Below, piece by piece: positions 23,403 through 33,488 of a stretch of 64,000 bases of DNA. Position numbers and translations under genes: made by a program. Position 1 is the stretch's first letter, and the number at the start of each line of letters is the position of its first letter. Below the pieces are notes generated by a model, which did not search any database, was not told where the DNA came from, and saw only the letters and a program-made list of their open reading frames with translations. Source of the stretch: Craterostigma plantagineum (lineage: Eukaryota > Streptophyta > Magnoliopsida > Lamiales > Linderniaceae); assembly GCA_027422505.1 (NCBI GenBank), contig JAPQWV010000309.1, positions 434,001-498,000 on the forward strand, in the 5' to 3' direction.

Positions 23403-25237
23403 GTGAGAATGGCGGACCACAGAGTACCCGTCCACAACATTCCAGAGGAGGAGCAATCGCTACAAGATTTGTTCAATAACACCGCACTAGGCGGTATGGA
23501 GTCGGCGATAGTTATCCTGCCGATCGAGAACAACAACTTCGAGATGAAGCATTCTTGGCTTCAGATGATATTCCAGATGGCCCAGTTTGAAGGGAATCCA
23601 GACGACGATCCTTACTCACACTTGAAGGCCTTTCTGACGGTGACCGACACCATTAAGATCATTGGTGTCCCGGGCGATGCAATTAAGTTGATGTTGTTCC
23701 CATTCTCACTCAAGTTTAGGGCGAAGGACTGGTTGGAGATGTTGCCACCCCGATCGATCACAACATGGGAGGAGATGCGAGCTGCATTCATCGGCCACTA
23801 CTTTCCATCAGAGATCTCCCTTTTCCACCAGCAGGATTCAGAAAACCTTTATGAGGTATGGAAACGATACGAGGTGCTACTGAAGTAGTGCCCCCAGCAC
23901 AGAATGTCGAGCAGCCCAGATCAACCGATTCCACGAGGGGCTCAATGATCGGATTGTTCATATGTTAGACGGAGCCGCAGGAGGAGGGCTCGTGAAGCTC
24001 GATGCGACCGATGCTTGGAACCTAATAGAAGACTACTCGAGAAATAGTTTTATAAGGGGTAATACGATGATGAAGACGTCAGGCATGTTTGGAGTGAGCG
24101 AGGCGACAGCCACTAATGCCAAATTCGAGGTGCTCCAGCAAGAAATTGCGGCGACGAACTCTCAGCTACAGACAGTGATTAGCGCACTATTCCCAAAATC
24201 CGAGCAGACTCAGCCCGTGAACACCGTGATGACCACCGCACCGACACAGCATACGCCATAATATCATTGTGTGGAATTTGTGGCGCAACCCACGAGACCT
24301 CAGAATGCCAACTTGGGCAGCCGCTGGAGCACGTAGATTACATGAGCAATTACCAAGGTGGCCAGCAAAGTTACCAGCCCCGAGCACATCCTAACTTGGC
24401 GTACGGGAATCAGAATCACCAGGGGCAAGGACCACCAGGATTTCACCCTAGATCATTTAGTTTCCAAAGCGGGGTGCCACGAAAGTTCAGAACGCACCCG
24501 CAGGGGGATCTGACGATATGAGGGGGCATGATGAAGGCACTCCTCATGAACTTCAACAATACCACTGAGGCTCACGAGAGCCGAATGACGAAGATGGAGG
24601 AGTAGATGGAAGCCAACAACGTCCACGGCCAGAACACTGATGCTTCGATCAAGAAGTTGGAGCAGCAAGTTGGTCAGATGGCGAAGCAATTGGCGGGGCG
24701 TACTCAGGGATCGCTCCCAAGCTACACCGAGTCGAATGCAAAGGAGTATTGCAAGGCTGTGACCCTGAAGAATGGATGAGAACTGCAAGAAGTGCCTGCC
24801 AAGAAGAAAGCGAAGAAGAACGCCAACTCGAAAGCCATGACGAGCCTGAAGTGGAGGAAATTAGAGGCGACGATGTCGAGAAGGTAGAAGCTGAGAAGGA
24901 GAAGATCGAGCCCGAAAAGGAAAGGGCGAAGGAGACCCAGTGGCCACAGGTGAAGCCATACCAGCCGAAGATCCTTTACCTAGCTCGGCTGAGGAAGGAT
25001 GAGGCGTAGTTCGGTAATGTGTAAGGAATTGCATATTAACTTACCGTTTGTTGAATCTATTACGTAAATGCCCAGCTTCGCTAAGTTCCTAAAAGACCTG
25101 CTAACGAACAGAAGTAAGCTCGAATACGTTTCCACAGTATGCCTACGAGGAGAGTGCTCGGCTATACTTCAGAGCAAGCTGCCAAAGAAGCTCAAGGACC
25201 AAGGGAGTTTTACTATTCCCTGCCTTATAGGAGATTT
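23403..25237 (+). pseudogene. Athila gag (copy B)
   Basis: Capsid-like region in the frame 23403-23888 (DPYSHLKAFLTVTDTIKI, LFPFSLKFRAKDWLEM), stopped at LLK*CPQH. It continues at 23962-24261 and at 24267-24521, with a zinc-knuckle-like CGICGATHETSEC. A charged Lys/Glu linker (24749-25009) follows, then the conserved stretch leading to the protease (MPSFAKFLKDLLTNRSKLEY, 25068 onward). Would form the particle that packages RNA. At least five stops or frame changes. Confidence 0.85.
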
Positions 25238-25239
25238 AA

Positions 25240-25740
25240 TAGTTGAGCGTGCTTTGTGATCTAGGTGCTAGCATTAACTTAATGCCATATTCCATGTTTA
25301 AGAGCCTAGGATTAGATGAGCCACTACCCACTAGAATGAGCTTGCAGTTAGCTGATAGATCGTTAAAGTACCCTCGAGGTGTTGTCGAGGATATTCTAGT
25401 TAAAGTGGATAAGTTCGTGATTCCTGCTGATTTCGTTATTTTACACATGGAGGAGGATGATAATGTTCTATTGATTCTAGGTAGACCGTTCTTAGCTACA
25501 GGAGAAACCATGATGGATGTTAGAAATGGAATGTTAACTTTGATGGTAGATGGCGAAAAAGTTACGTTCAGCATGGCTGATTCAATGAAAAAGAGTAATG
25601 AGCATGACAATAAGTGTTATTATTTAGACGCTTTTGAGCACGATTTTCTCTTTTATGTGCAAGGTCTATCACAGGTTTTGAGCGATGTGGACACCAGAAT
25701 GATTTCGACGAGTGTGGAGAGGAGGTCGACGACCCCATAA
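25240..25740 (+). pseudogene. Athila aspartic protease (copy B)
   Basis: The open frame of about 165 codons begins at the DLGASINLMPYSMF active site and continues through MSLQLADRS and LILGRPFLATGETMMD to FYVQGLSQVL. This covers a retropepsin-type protease that cleaves the polyprotein. The frame itself is intact but the upstream gag frame is not joined to it. Copy A has the same domain in broken form. Confidence 0.8.
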
Positions 25741-27350
25741 TAGCCATCGACGAGAGTAGCGAAGAGGACAAGGAAAAGAGCTCGGTCGAGGAGCCACCAG
25801 TCCTAGAGTTGAAGCCTCTGCCCGACAACCTCGAGTACACGTTTCTTAGCAGCAACGGAGGGCTAACAATCATAATGTCAACAAGCCTCGACAACGGACA
25901 GAAGGGCCAGCTCTTGGACGTGTTAAGAGTGCACAAGAAGGCCTTGGCGTGGAAGACATCCGATATCAGGGGTATAAACCCGAGCTACTATACGCACAAG
26001 ATCCTCATGGAGGATGATTTCAAGCCGATCGCTCAACGTCAAAGGCGACTTAATCCCAATATGAAGGACGTCGTCGAGAAGGAGGTGATCAAGTTGCTAG
26101 ACGCGGGGATGATCTATCCCATTTCAGACAGCGCATGGGTCACCCGGTCCTAGTGGTCTCAAAGAAGGGAGGCATGGCGATTGTCACCAACGACAAGAAT
26201 GAGTTAATTCTGATGAGGACGGTGACTGGATGGGTCGTCTGCATCGACTATAGGAAGTTGAACGACGCCACGAGAAAGGATCACTTTCCTTTACCGTTCA
26301 TTGATCAGATATCCGGTCACTCATTTTATTGCTTTTTTGATGGCTTGTCAGGATATCTGCAGATCCCTATAGCGCCACAGGACCAGGAAAAGACCACATT
26401 CATTTGCCCATTTGGGACGTTCGCGTACCGAAGGATGCCATTTGGTCTTTGCAATGCCCCAGCCACCTTCCAGTGATGCATGATGGCCATATTCGACGAA
26501 TTGGTAGGTGAAGTAATGGAGGTATTTATGGATGATTTTTCTGTGTTTGGTTCGTCGTTCGATGTATGCTTGTCTATCGTACTCGCACGATGCGGAGAAA
26601 CGAACTTGGCACTTAATTGGCAAAAGTGCCACTTCATGATTCGAGAGGGCATAGTTCTCGGCCAAGATTTCCTCTAAAGGAATCGAAGTGGACCGAGCTA
26701 AGTTAGAGATGATAGAAAAATTGCCCGTCCCCTCAAACGTGACGTCAATTAGGAGTTTTCTAGGTCATGTTGGGTTCTATCCTAGGTTCATTAAGGATTT
26801 TTCTAAGATTGCTCGACCCATTTCTAGATTACTCGAGAAAGATGCTCCGTTTGAGTTTAATGATGAGTGCTGCATGCTTTTAAATTACTTAAGGAGCGAC
26901 TAATCGCAGCACCTATTATGGTTGCCCCCGATCGGGGGCTGTCCTTTGAACTAATGTGCGATGCTAGTGATTATGCAGTTGGAGCCGTGTTAGGGCAGCG
27001 CAAGGACAACCATTTTAGGCCGATCTACAATGTGAGTAAGACATTAGACGCAGTCCAGGCCAATTACACGACCACTGAAAAGAAGTTGTTGGCCATCATA
27101 TTCGCTTTCGACAAATTCAGGTCATACTATCAAAAGTTATTGTTTTTACTGATCACTCTGCCCTTAGGTATTTGTTAGCAAAGCCAGATGCCAAGCCCCG
27201 GTTGATGATGGATCCTGATCCTTCAAGAATTCAATATAAGGATCAGGGACAAGAAGGGTGCAGAGAATCTTTCGGCGGATCACCTCTCTCGACTAGAGGA
27301 GTCCGAAATCTATAACAAGGATGGAAGAACGATACACGATCGGTTCCCAG
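25741..27350 (+). pseudogene. Athila reverse transcriptase-RNase H (copy B)
   Basis: RT starts in the frame 25809-26153 and continues at 26135-26476 (VVCIDYRKLNDATRKDHFP, FGLCNAPATFQ). A TGA stop follows FQ. The next frame holds the catalytic FMDDFSVFG (about 26528). RNase H follows at 26867-27178 (MCDASDYAVGAVLGQR, TTEKKLLAII), with the first Asp and the Glu of its active site present. Later the frame shifts and a stop precedes the [22 protein letters not shown]. Makes cDNA and removes RNA in cytoplasmic particles. Dead through several stops. Confidence 0.87.
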
Positions 27351-27358
27351 ACGAGCAC

Positions 27359-28611
27359 ATGTACTCGATACAGATGGTAAGTTACGACACTCCATGGTTT
27401 GCAGATTATGCTAACTACCTTGTTGCGCGGGTCCTACCTAAGGAGTACACTAGTCAGCAAAAGAAGAAATTCTTTTCTGACTTGAGGTATTACTTCTGGG
27501 AAGACCCGTATCTTTTCAGGCAATGTACGGACCAAGTGATACGGCGATGCGTCTCTTCCCAGAGACGACACAGATCCTTAGGCATTGCCACAACGGACCG
27601 ACCGGGGGGCATTACGCAGCCAACAGCACCGCTCAGAAGATGCTGGAGAGGGGATTCTAATGGCCTACGATTTTCAAGGACGCTCAAAGGTACGTTGACA
27701 CTTGTGATCAGTGTCCACGCGTAGGTAATCTATCGAACGCGACGAAATGCCCCAGAACTTTATTTTAGTTTATGAGATTTTTGACATATGGGCTATAGAT
27801 TTCACGGGTCTGTTTCCTAGCTCGTATAATAAAAAGTACATTCCGATTAATGTCGATTATGTGTCCAAATGGGCCCAGGCGCAAGCCTTGCCCATGAATG
27901 ATGCTAGGGTAGTCGTTAGATTTTTACAAACATTATGTTCACGCTTTGGGGCACCTAGATGCATCATTAGCGATTGAGACACTCATTTCTGTAACACCCA
28001 GTTTGCACGTATATTAGAAGGTTACTGTGTTAGACATAGCCTATCCACCCCATACCATGGAAGGGAACCGTAAGTAGTGGGCGAATAAGTTAAATGATGC
28101 GCTGTGGGCTTATAGAATTGCATATAAGACATCTATAGGCACTACACCAAATAGATTGGTCTATGGGAAGGGGTGCCACCTTTCTGTAGAAATTGAGGGC
28201 TTATTGGGCGACAAGTCCTTCAATCTTTATTTAGGAGAAGCCAGCGCAAAGCGGCAACTCCAAGTCAACGAGTTAGACGAGTGGCGTTTATCTGCTTATG
28301 ATAACGCTCGAATGTATAAGGAACGCTCAAAAGTTTACCATGACAAGAAGATTAGGCAAAGGAGAGAGTTTCAGGAAGGAGACCAAGTCCTCCTATTTAA
28401 CTCTCGGCTTAGGCTTTTTCCCGGTAAACTTAGATCACGTCGGTCGGGACCGTTCACTATTACTCGTGTTTTCCCTTACAGTACTATTGTGATTTCAGGT
28501 ATGAAGAAGGGTACTTTCAAGGTGAACGGCTGCAGGTTGAAGCACTATCATGGAGGCGAGGAAGACGTGAACGGAAAAGAAGTACTCTACCTGGACTTCC
28601 AGCCTTCCTGA
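27359..28611 (+). pseudogene. Athila integrase (copy B), catalytic Glu segment deleted
   Basis: A leading segment ([20 protein letters not shown]) is followed by the HHCC zinc domain in a shifted frame (about 27570-27720). The core start ([20 protein letters not shown]) carries the first Asp, and CIISD then stop then DTHF carries the second. The C-terminal part (28156-28611) includes VYGKGCHLSVEIE and GPFTITRVFPYS. At about 28059 roughly 70 bases present in copy A are missing, including the segment with the third catalytic residue. It therefore cannot insert cDNA. Confidence 0.85.
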
Positions 28612-29181
28612 GCAAACGAAGATACGTCCGGCTAAAGGCGGTAAAGTAAGCACTTCTTGGGAGGCAACCCAAGTATTTTATGTTTTCGACCTTAGTGGGG
28701 GGGGGGTGGTTCACAACGGCCAATGGCAGATACGTCACGGTCGAGACACAGTGAACTACCTCGCTGTGCTTCGTCACGGCCAGAAAGTTAACCTTCACGG
28801 CCATGACGATCTAAGTAGCCTACTGCCCCTTGTCACGGCCAGAAGCTTAAGCCTCACGGCCGTGACACCCACGAAAAAAAAAATTATTAATTCGAACATG
28901 TCACGGCCCCAGACTATTACATCACGGTCGTGACGTCCTCGTTTTCACCTTTCTGCGCCTCGTCAGGGCCTGGTGACACACTTGTCACGGCCGTGACTCA
29001 TGCGAAGACCATTATAAAACCATTATTCCGAAACATCACTCCCAAATCCCTCTCTTCGTTCTCTCAATCACGCCATCACCCACCATCCAAAACCGCCGAC
29101 CACCACCGTCATCGCAACTTCCGGCGACCCCCAAACAACCACATTATCTACATCCAAATTCGCCTAAAGCTACAAGGTACT
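28612..29181 (+). promoter_or_regulatory. Palindrome-rich leader before the post-pol ORF
   Basis: Non-coding stretch between the integrase stop and the post-pol ORF. From about 28735 to 29000 it carries many CACGG/CCGTGA sites, with full palindromes such as TCACGGCCGTGA at about 28853 and 28987. They resemble the LTR array of the same element. A run of nine G lies at about 28694. It may be a leader or internal promoter for the ORF downstream; this is inference. Confidence 0.5.
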
Positions 29182-30540
29182 ATGGGTCGAAGCAGCTCCA
29201 CAGCTCAGCGTGACCTCGCCTCACTTTCACCCGTTCGTCAAAGGCGACGCAGGACCACACCATCACTGTTAGCTTCCATGGGACAGTTTACGGATGATAT
29301 GCAGACGGCACGGTATAACAGGCTAAGGGAGATGCAGTTCATCCCCACTGATCAAATGACCACGAGACGCTGGCGAAGCACCACATCGACCAGCAAGTTG
29401 CGCAGTACCTCTCACTCCATGGATGGGCCACTTCCTCAACATTGACGAACCGATGTACAAGGAGCTGACGCTGTAATTCCTTTCCACCTTCTCCTTCGAA
29501 GAGTACGGTATCAAAATAGTAAATTTTTAGGCATTTAACGAGGAGCATACTGTGGACGTCGATGACTTTTGCCAGGTGCTTGGAGTACGAACACCTTATT
29601 TCGGACCCGAATGACCATTCCCGGACAAGCACTACAAGGATTACCTTCAGAATCCGATGGTTCGACAGGCCTGCTGGGCAAAAATTGAACGACTCGGCTA
29701 GCCCGAGTTCAGCATCAAGACCTCGAAGGCATCCTCGCTCAGGAGCCTAGGATTGCGCTACATCCACCGCCTCCTGACAACTTCACTCACACCGAGGGGC
29801 AACTCGCACTGAGCGATCACCCTCCGTGACCTCTTCTACCCAGCCAAGATGCAGCGAGGCGAACGGGTCCACTTGGGGATGGCACTGGCCCATGCATTCA
29901 GCGCTCCGACAGAATCCCGGACCCGTGGAAAGATCACCGTGGGGGCGTTCATTACCAAAGTCGTACAAGGACTTGGACACTGGCCGGCAAAACCACCCGA
30001 GATGGAGGTCGTAGGCAAGCGCAACCCACTAAATGAGGATATGCTCGTGAAGATAAAGATACTCGTGAAGGCGCCCACCTGGACTCGAGCGAACAAGGTA
30101 TAAGTCTGGCACGAGATGTATCATGGCCAGATGGACCACGTCGACGTCCCCGCCGACCAGCTTTGCATCGAAAGCCCCCAGTCGGTGGAGACAGGCACGA
30201 CTACCGGAACTTCCTATTCTTCCGGATACCACCAGGGCGAGTCATCCGACGTTGCCTCATACGCATCGACAGCGGAGCTCGATGCCTTGCGACAGAAGAT
30301 GATGCGCATGAATGCCGATGCGCTGCAACGCGGCGAAGAAGCACGACACCTTAATGAAGAGACTCGGCACCGACAGGAGGAGTATGAGCGGCAGAACTAG
30401 GAAGCCCACCGCCGGTACCGTGAGGAGTAGGAGCATTACGACCAGGCCCATCAAACAATGGATGATGCGATCAAGCTTACACAACAGTCCCTGTCGTACC
30501 TGCGCCCGAGGCCACCCTCCCCGCCGCCACCACCTTAGCG
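29182..30540 (+). pseudogene. Athila post-pol ORF (ATHILA ORF-1/env-like family), broken
   Basis: The ATG at 29182 opens a basic start (MGRSSSTAQRDLASLSPVRQ). Pieces in other frames then read EYGIKIVNF and EEHTVDVDDFCQVLGV (29500-29590). A further open piece (29849-30103) includes ALAHAFSAP, SRTRGKITVGAFITKVVQGL. The C-terminal part (30116-30400) is Glu/Arg-rich and likely coiled-coil, then a Pro-rich end near 30510-30530. Position after pol and these features fit the ORF carried by Athila elements, sometimes called env-like. Its biochemical role is unknown. Several stops and frameshifts. Confidence 0.55.
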
Positions 30541-32220
30541 ATCTTTTCTTTATTTTCTTTAGACATTTCGTTTGCTTAAGTAGTCGTTTGTGTTTATTCT
30601 CAGTTTGTTTATGCCTATGCTGTTTATAACTATGTTCATAAGATTAATCCATGACTGCTTTCCTTTTACGTCTATTTCTCTTTAGTTAGGCCAGGATACA
30701 CATAACGAGTTACGACACAACGACCGTCACGCATTCAGACATGGTCACGTCACTTTTTCGTCACGGGAGATTCGTTCTCTTAAACCTTCATTTCCCTTTC
30801 GTTTATTCAATTTTTACGTTGAGGACAACGTACCTCTTAAGTATGGGGAGGGGAAAGTAGGTTGAGAATTTACGTGAAATTTTTTTATGACGTGCCATGA
30901 GCTATAAATTTCGTTAGGAATGCATGAATTAGTGAAATCAGGCATGATTGTTTGCGCTTATCTCAAGTTGGGTTGCATGTTATGAAATCTTGTGAGCGAG
31001 ATTAAGATATGCATGATTGATTGAATCGTGTCTGTCTGAATAGATATATCGCTGCTTTGAGAGATTCGTACACATAACCCATTTACGTTGTGAGAGTTTG
31101 AGCCTGACGAGCTTATGCTCATTTTTCTTGGTTGTGTGACGTGTCTAGTCTGTGTCTCTCTAGAACTTGCCTGTCTGATATGTGTTGAAACTAATTTTGG
31201 TGCGTTAGTGTGGAAATGATGAGGGCATTAGGAAATAAGTCCATGACCAAATTTCCCTACCACGACTAGTCCCTATAGTTAGCCACTTTGAACCTGAGCC
31301 TATTCGTTTGCTTACCTCGTAAATTATAAAAGCCACTGACCCGAATAAGCCTCTAGAGATTATCTGAACCTGCGTTGATTAGAATAAAGCACAAGTCGAA
31401 CTTGAGGATTACTGCTTTAATGTTTGATTTAATGTTCTTCTCTACTATTCGTGAAATGACTCGATCCTACTTGACCATTTTCTGAAATGACCCGATCCCT
31501 TGCATAACCCTGCCCATAAACCTTTTGCAAGATATAGGTTTTGGTAATAAGTATCCCTTGGTACACGGCATTCGCTGTGACAATGTATTCTTTGCAACAA
31601 AAGCCAAACCTTGATGTTTAGGGAATAAGGGCAATGCACAAAATTAGAGTGTAACTAAGGTGAAAGGGCAGAAAATGAAAGGGAATTGAGTTGAGAGGGT
31701 CGGGCAGAAAAGTCTAGGATTTCAGAGCGAGAATGTTGAGTTGTATGTTGGGGCATGTGACTATCAGTTTGATCATGCTATGTTCTTTGAATTTTCGCTT
31801 ATGTGTCCTAGCTTTAAGATTACTTGTGTTAGTATCTATGCTAGCCACTTCATTATTATTTGACCCATTTCCACCCGAAAAGACCCTCAGATTTATGCTT
31901 GCCACCTTAAGTAGAAAATATGTGATAGCTTGCAAGCCTATGGTAGGGGTTGGACTAGTGCACGAATTGAGCGATTCACTATATGCTAGCCTATACACTG
32001 AGTGATTTTGAGCGAATCCGTGTGAGGTATGATTCTTGATTAGCAGTGCTAAGGATGTTCAGGTTGATAGGTGCCGATCACTAGTGTACTGTTCATTATT
32101 GTTTGGTTGATTCCGTTTTGTGCTCTCTAGCTATGATGATAAGTTGCAAACAATTGTGCCGTTATCTTGATATGATGCCTTCTCTGACTTCTAATTTACT
32201 TGAGGACAAGCAAATGCTTA
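30541..32220 (+). other. Long non-coding spacer of Athila copy B
   Basis: About 1.7 kb between the post-pol ORF and the polypurine tract. Short open frames (31445-31639 minus, 31733-32005 plus) show no family motif. Long 3' spacers of this sort are usual in Athila elements. Confidence 0.6.
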
Positions 32221-32233
32221 AGTGTGGGAGGTT
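32221..32233 (+). other. Polypurine tract
   Basis: AGTGTGGGAGGTT immediately before the 3' LTR start. It would prime plus-strand cDNA synthesis. The preceding TTGAGGACAAGCAAATGCTTA is typical of this clade. Confidence 0.8.
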
Positions 32234-33488
32234 TGATAAACGTATTTCACTGCGTTTATCGTAATATTTAACTGATTTATAATAGAGCTCTAGCAATCAT
32301 TTTGTGCAGTTATTCGCCATATTTACACTTCTTTTGATATTGAAGGATCTTAGGACGGCTCTCGGGCGAAAAGAAGCGAAAAGGAGGCAAAACGGAGCAA
32401 GTATAAAGAAACCAGTTCAGTGTCACGGCCGTGACACACCTTGCACCAGGCCGTGACTGGAGGCAGAAAACGAAACTGAAGACACCGGTTAGGGTCACAG
32501 CCGTGACTGATCATGTCACAGGCTGTGAATCATGGCAAAGAGTAACATCAAGATCCTCAAGTCAATGTCACGGCCGTGAATGGTAGCGCACAAGGCCGTG
32601 AACCATGACAGAGAGTCGAAGCATTGAGGTTCACGACCGCGATGCCCAGTGCAGTTGGCCATGACACAAGGTAGAAAGGAGCGAAGCAATGCAATGATTG
32701 TCACGGCCGTGAAGGGCCAATGCCCAAGCCGTGACACTTAACGAAAATTAGAATAAAAGCCCGATTTCGTTTCAAAAAGAGGGAACACCAATCAGAACTT
32801 AGCCCTAACATAGCAGAGACGAAAGAGATACGCCAAGAATGGAGAATTCCACTCGAGAAGCGTAAGAGATGGATCAACGACGAAATTTCGCCAAATTGAA
32901 TGAGGAACAAAGATTCATCCACAATTCCATCCCTGATTCATCAGTACTCAAGATCATGAATCTTCCTTCCCTGTTTTCTATTTCCTCATTGTTTTCCAGT
33001 TAATTATGAGTAGCTAATTCCCTTATGTGTTTGGGGAGTAGATGAACGCTATGTTAATTCATATTTAAGACATATGTTTATCGTGACTCGTGTGTTTGGA
33101 CTGAAATTGTTTCTTTACTTTAATATGTCTATGTGTTAAAGTGAATGTGTGGAAAATCCTTTGCTATAGCTAAACAACGATTAGGCCGTTCGCATCTGAA
33201 AGTACTATTATCAGTTAGGCTTATTCTCTTATTCGCTCGTTTATTTAGGATTGATCTGTTAGGATAATTCTTAAAACAATCTGCACACTTTATTTAGGCT
33301 AGATATTGAAACGATAGGCTATTACTAGTAATCAGTCCATTCCTCGTGTTCGATACTCATTTACTCACTTTACTGCACTACAAATGATAGGTCAACTGCC
33401 TATCGCAGTTGATGATAGTAATTAGGTATTCGTTTTATTTATCACTTGTCGCACTTGCACATTATATTAGCACACCACGTGTCGATCA
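32234..33488 (+). repeat. Athila copy B 3' LTR with internal deletion
   Basis: 1255 bases, TGATAAACG to GTGTCGATCA, followed by TATAG. It lacks about 215 bases present in the 5' LTR (22480-22694); the junction is at 33192/33193. Copy A keeps this segment, so the loss happened in this LTR. It carries the TCACGGCCGTGA array at about 32420-32735. Confidence 0.95.

Larger units (their letters stand above)
21515..33488 (+). mobile_element. Athila-type Ty3/gypsy retrotransposon, copy B, both LTRs and TSD
   Basis: A structurally complete element: 5' LTR, tRNA-Asp-type primer site, gag, protease, RT-RNase H, integrase, a non-coding leader with palindromes, a post-pol ORF, a long spacer, polypurine tract and 3' LTR. 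A perfect 5-base duplication TATAG flanks it (21510-21514 and 33489-33493). Length 11974 bases. The coding parts are littered with stops, many of the CGA-to-TGA type expected from methylated-CpG decay. The two LTRs differ clearly, so the insertion is not recent. It sits in the first exon of the CACTA transposase. Confidence 0.95.
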
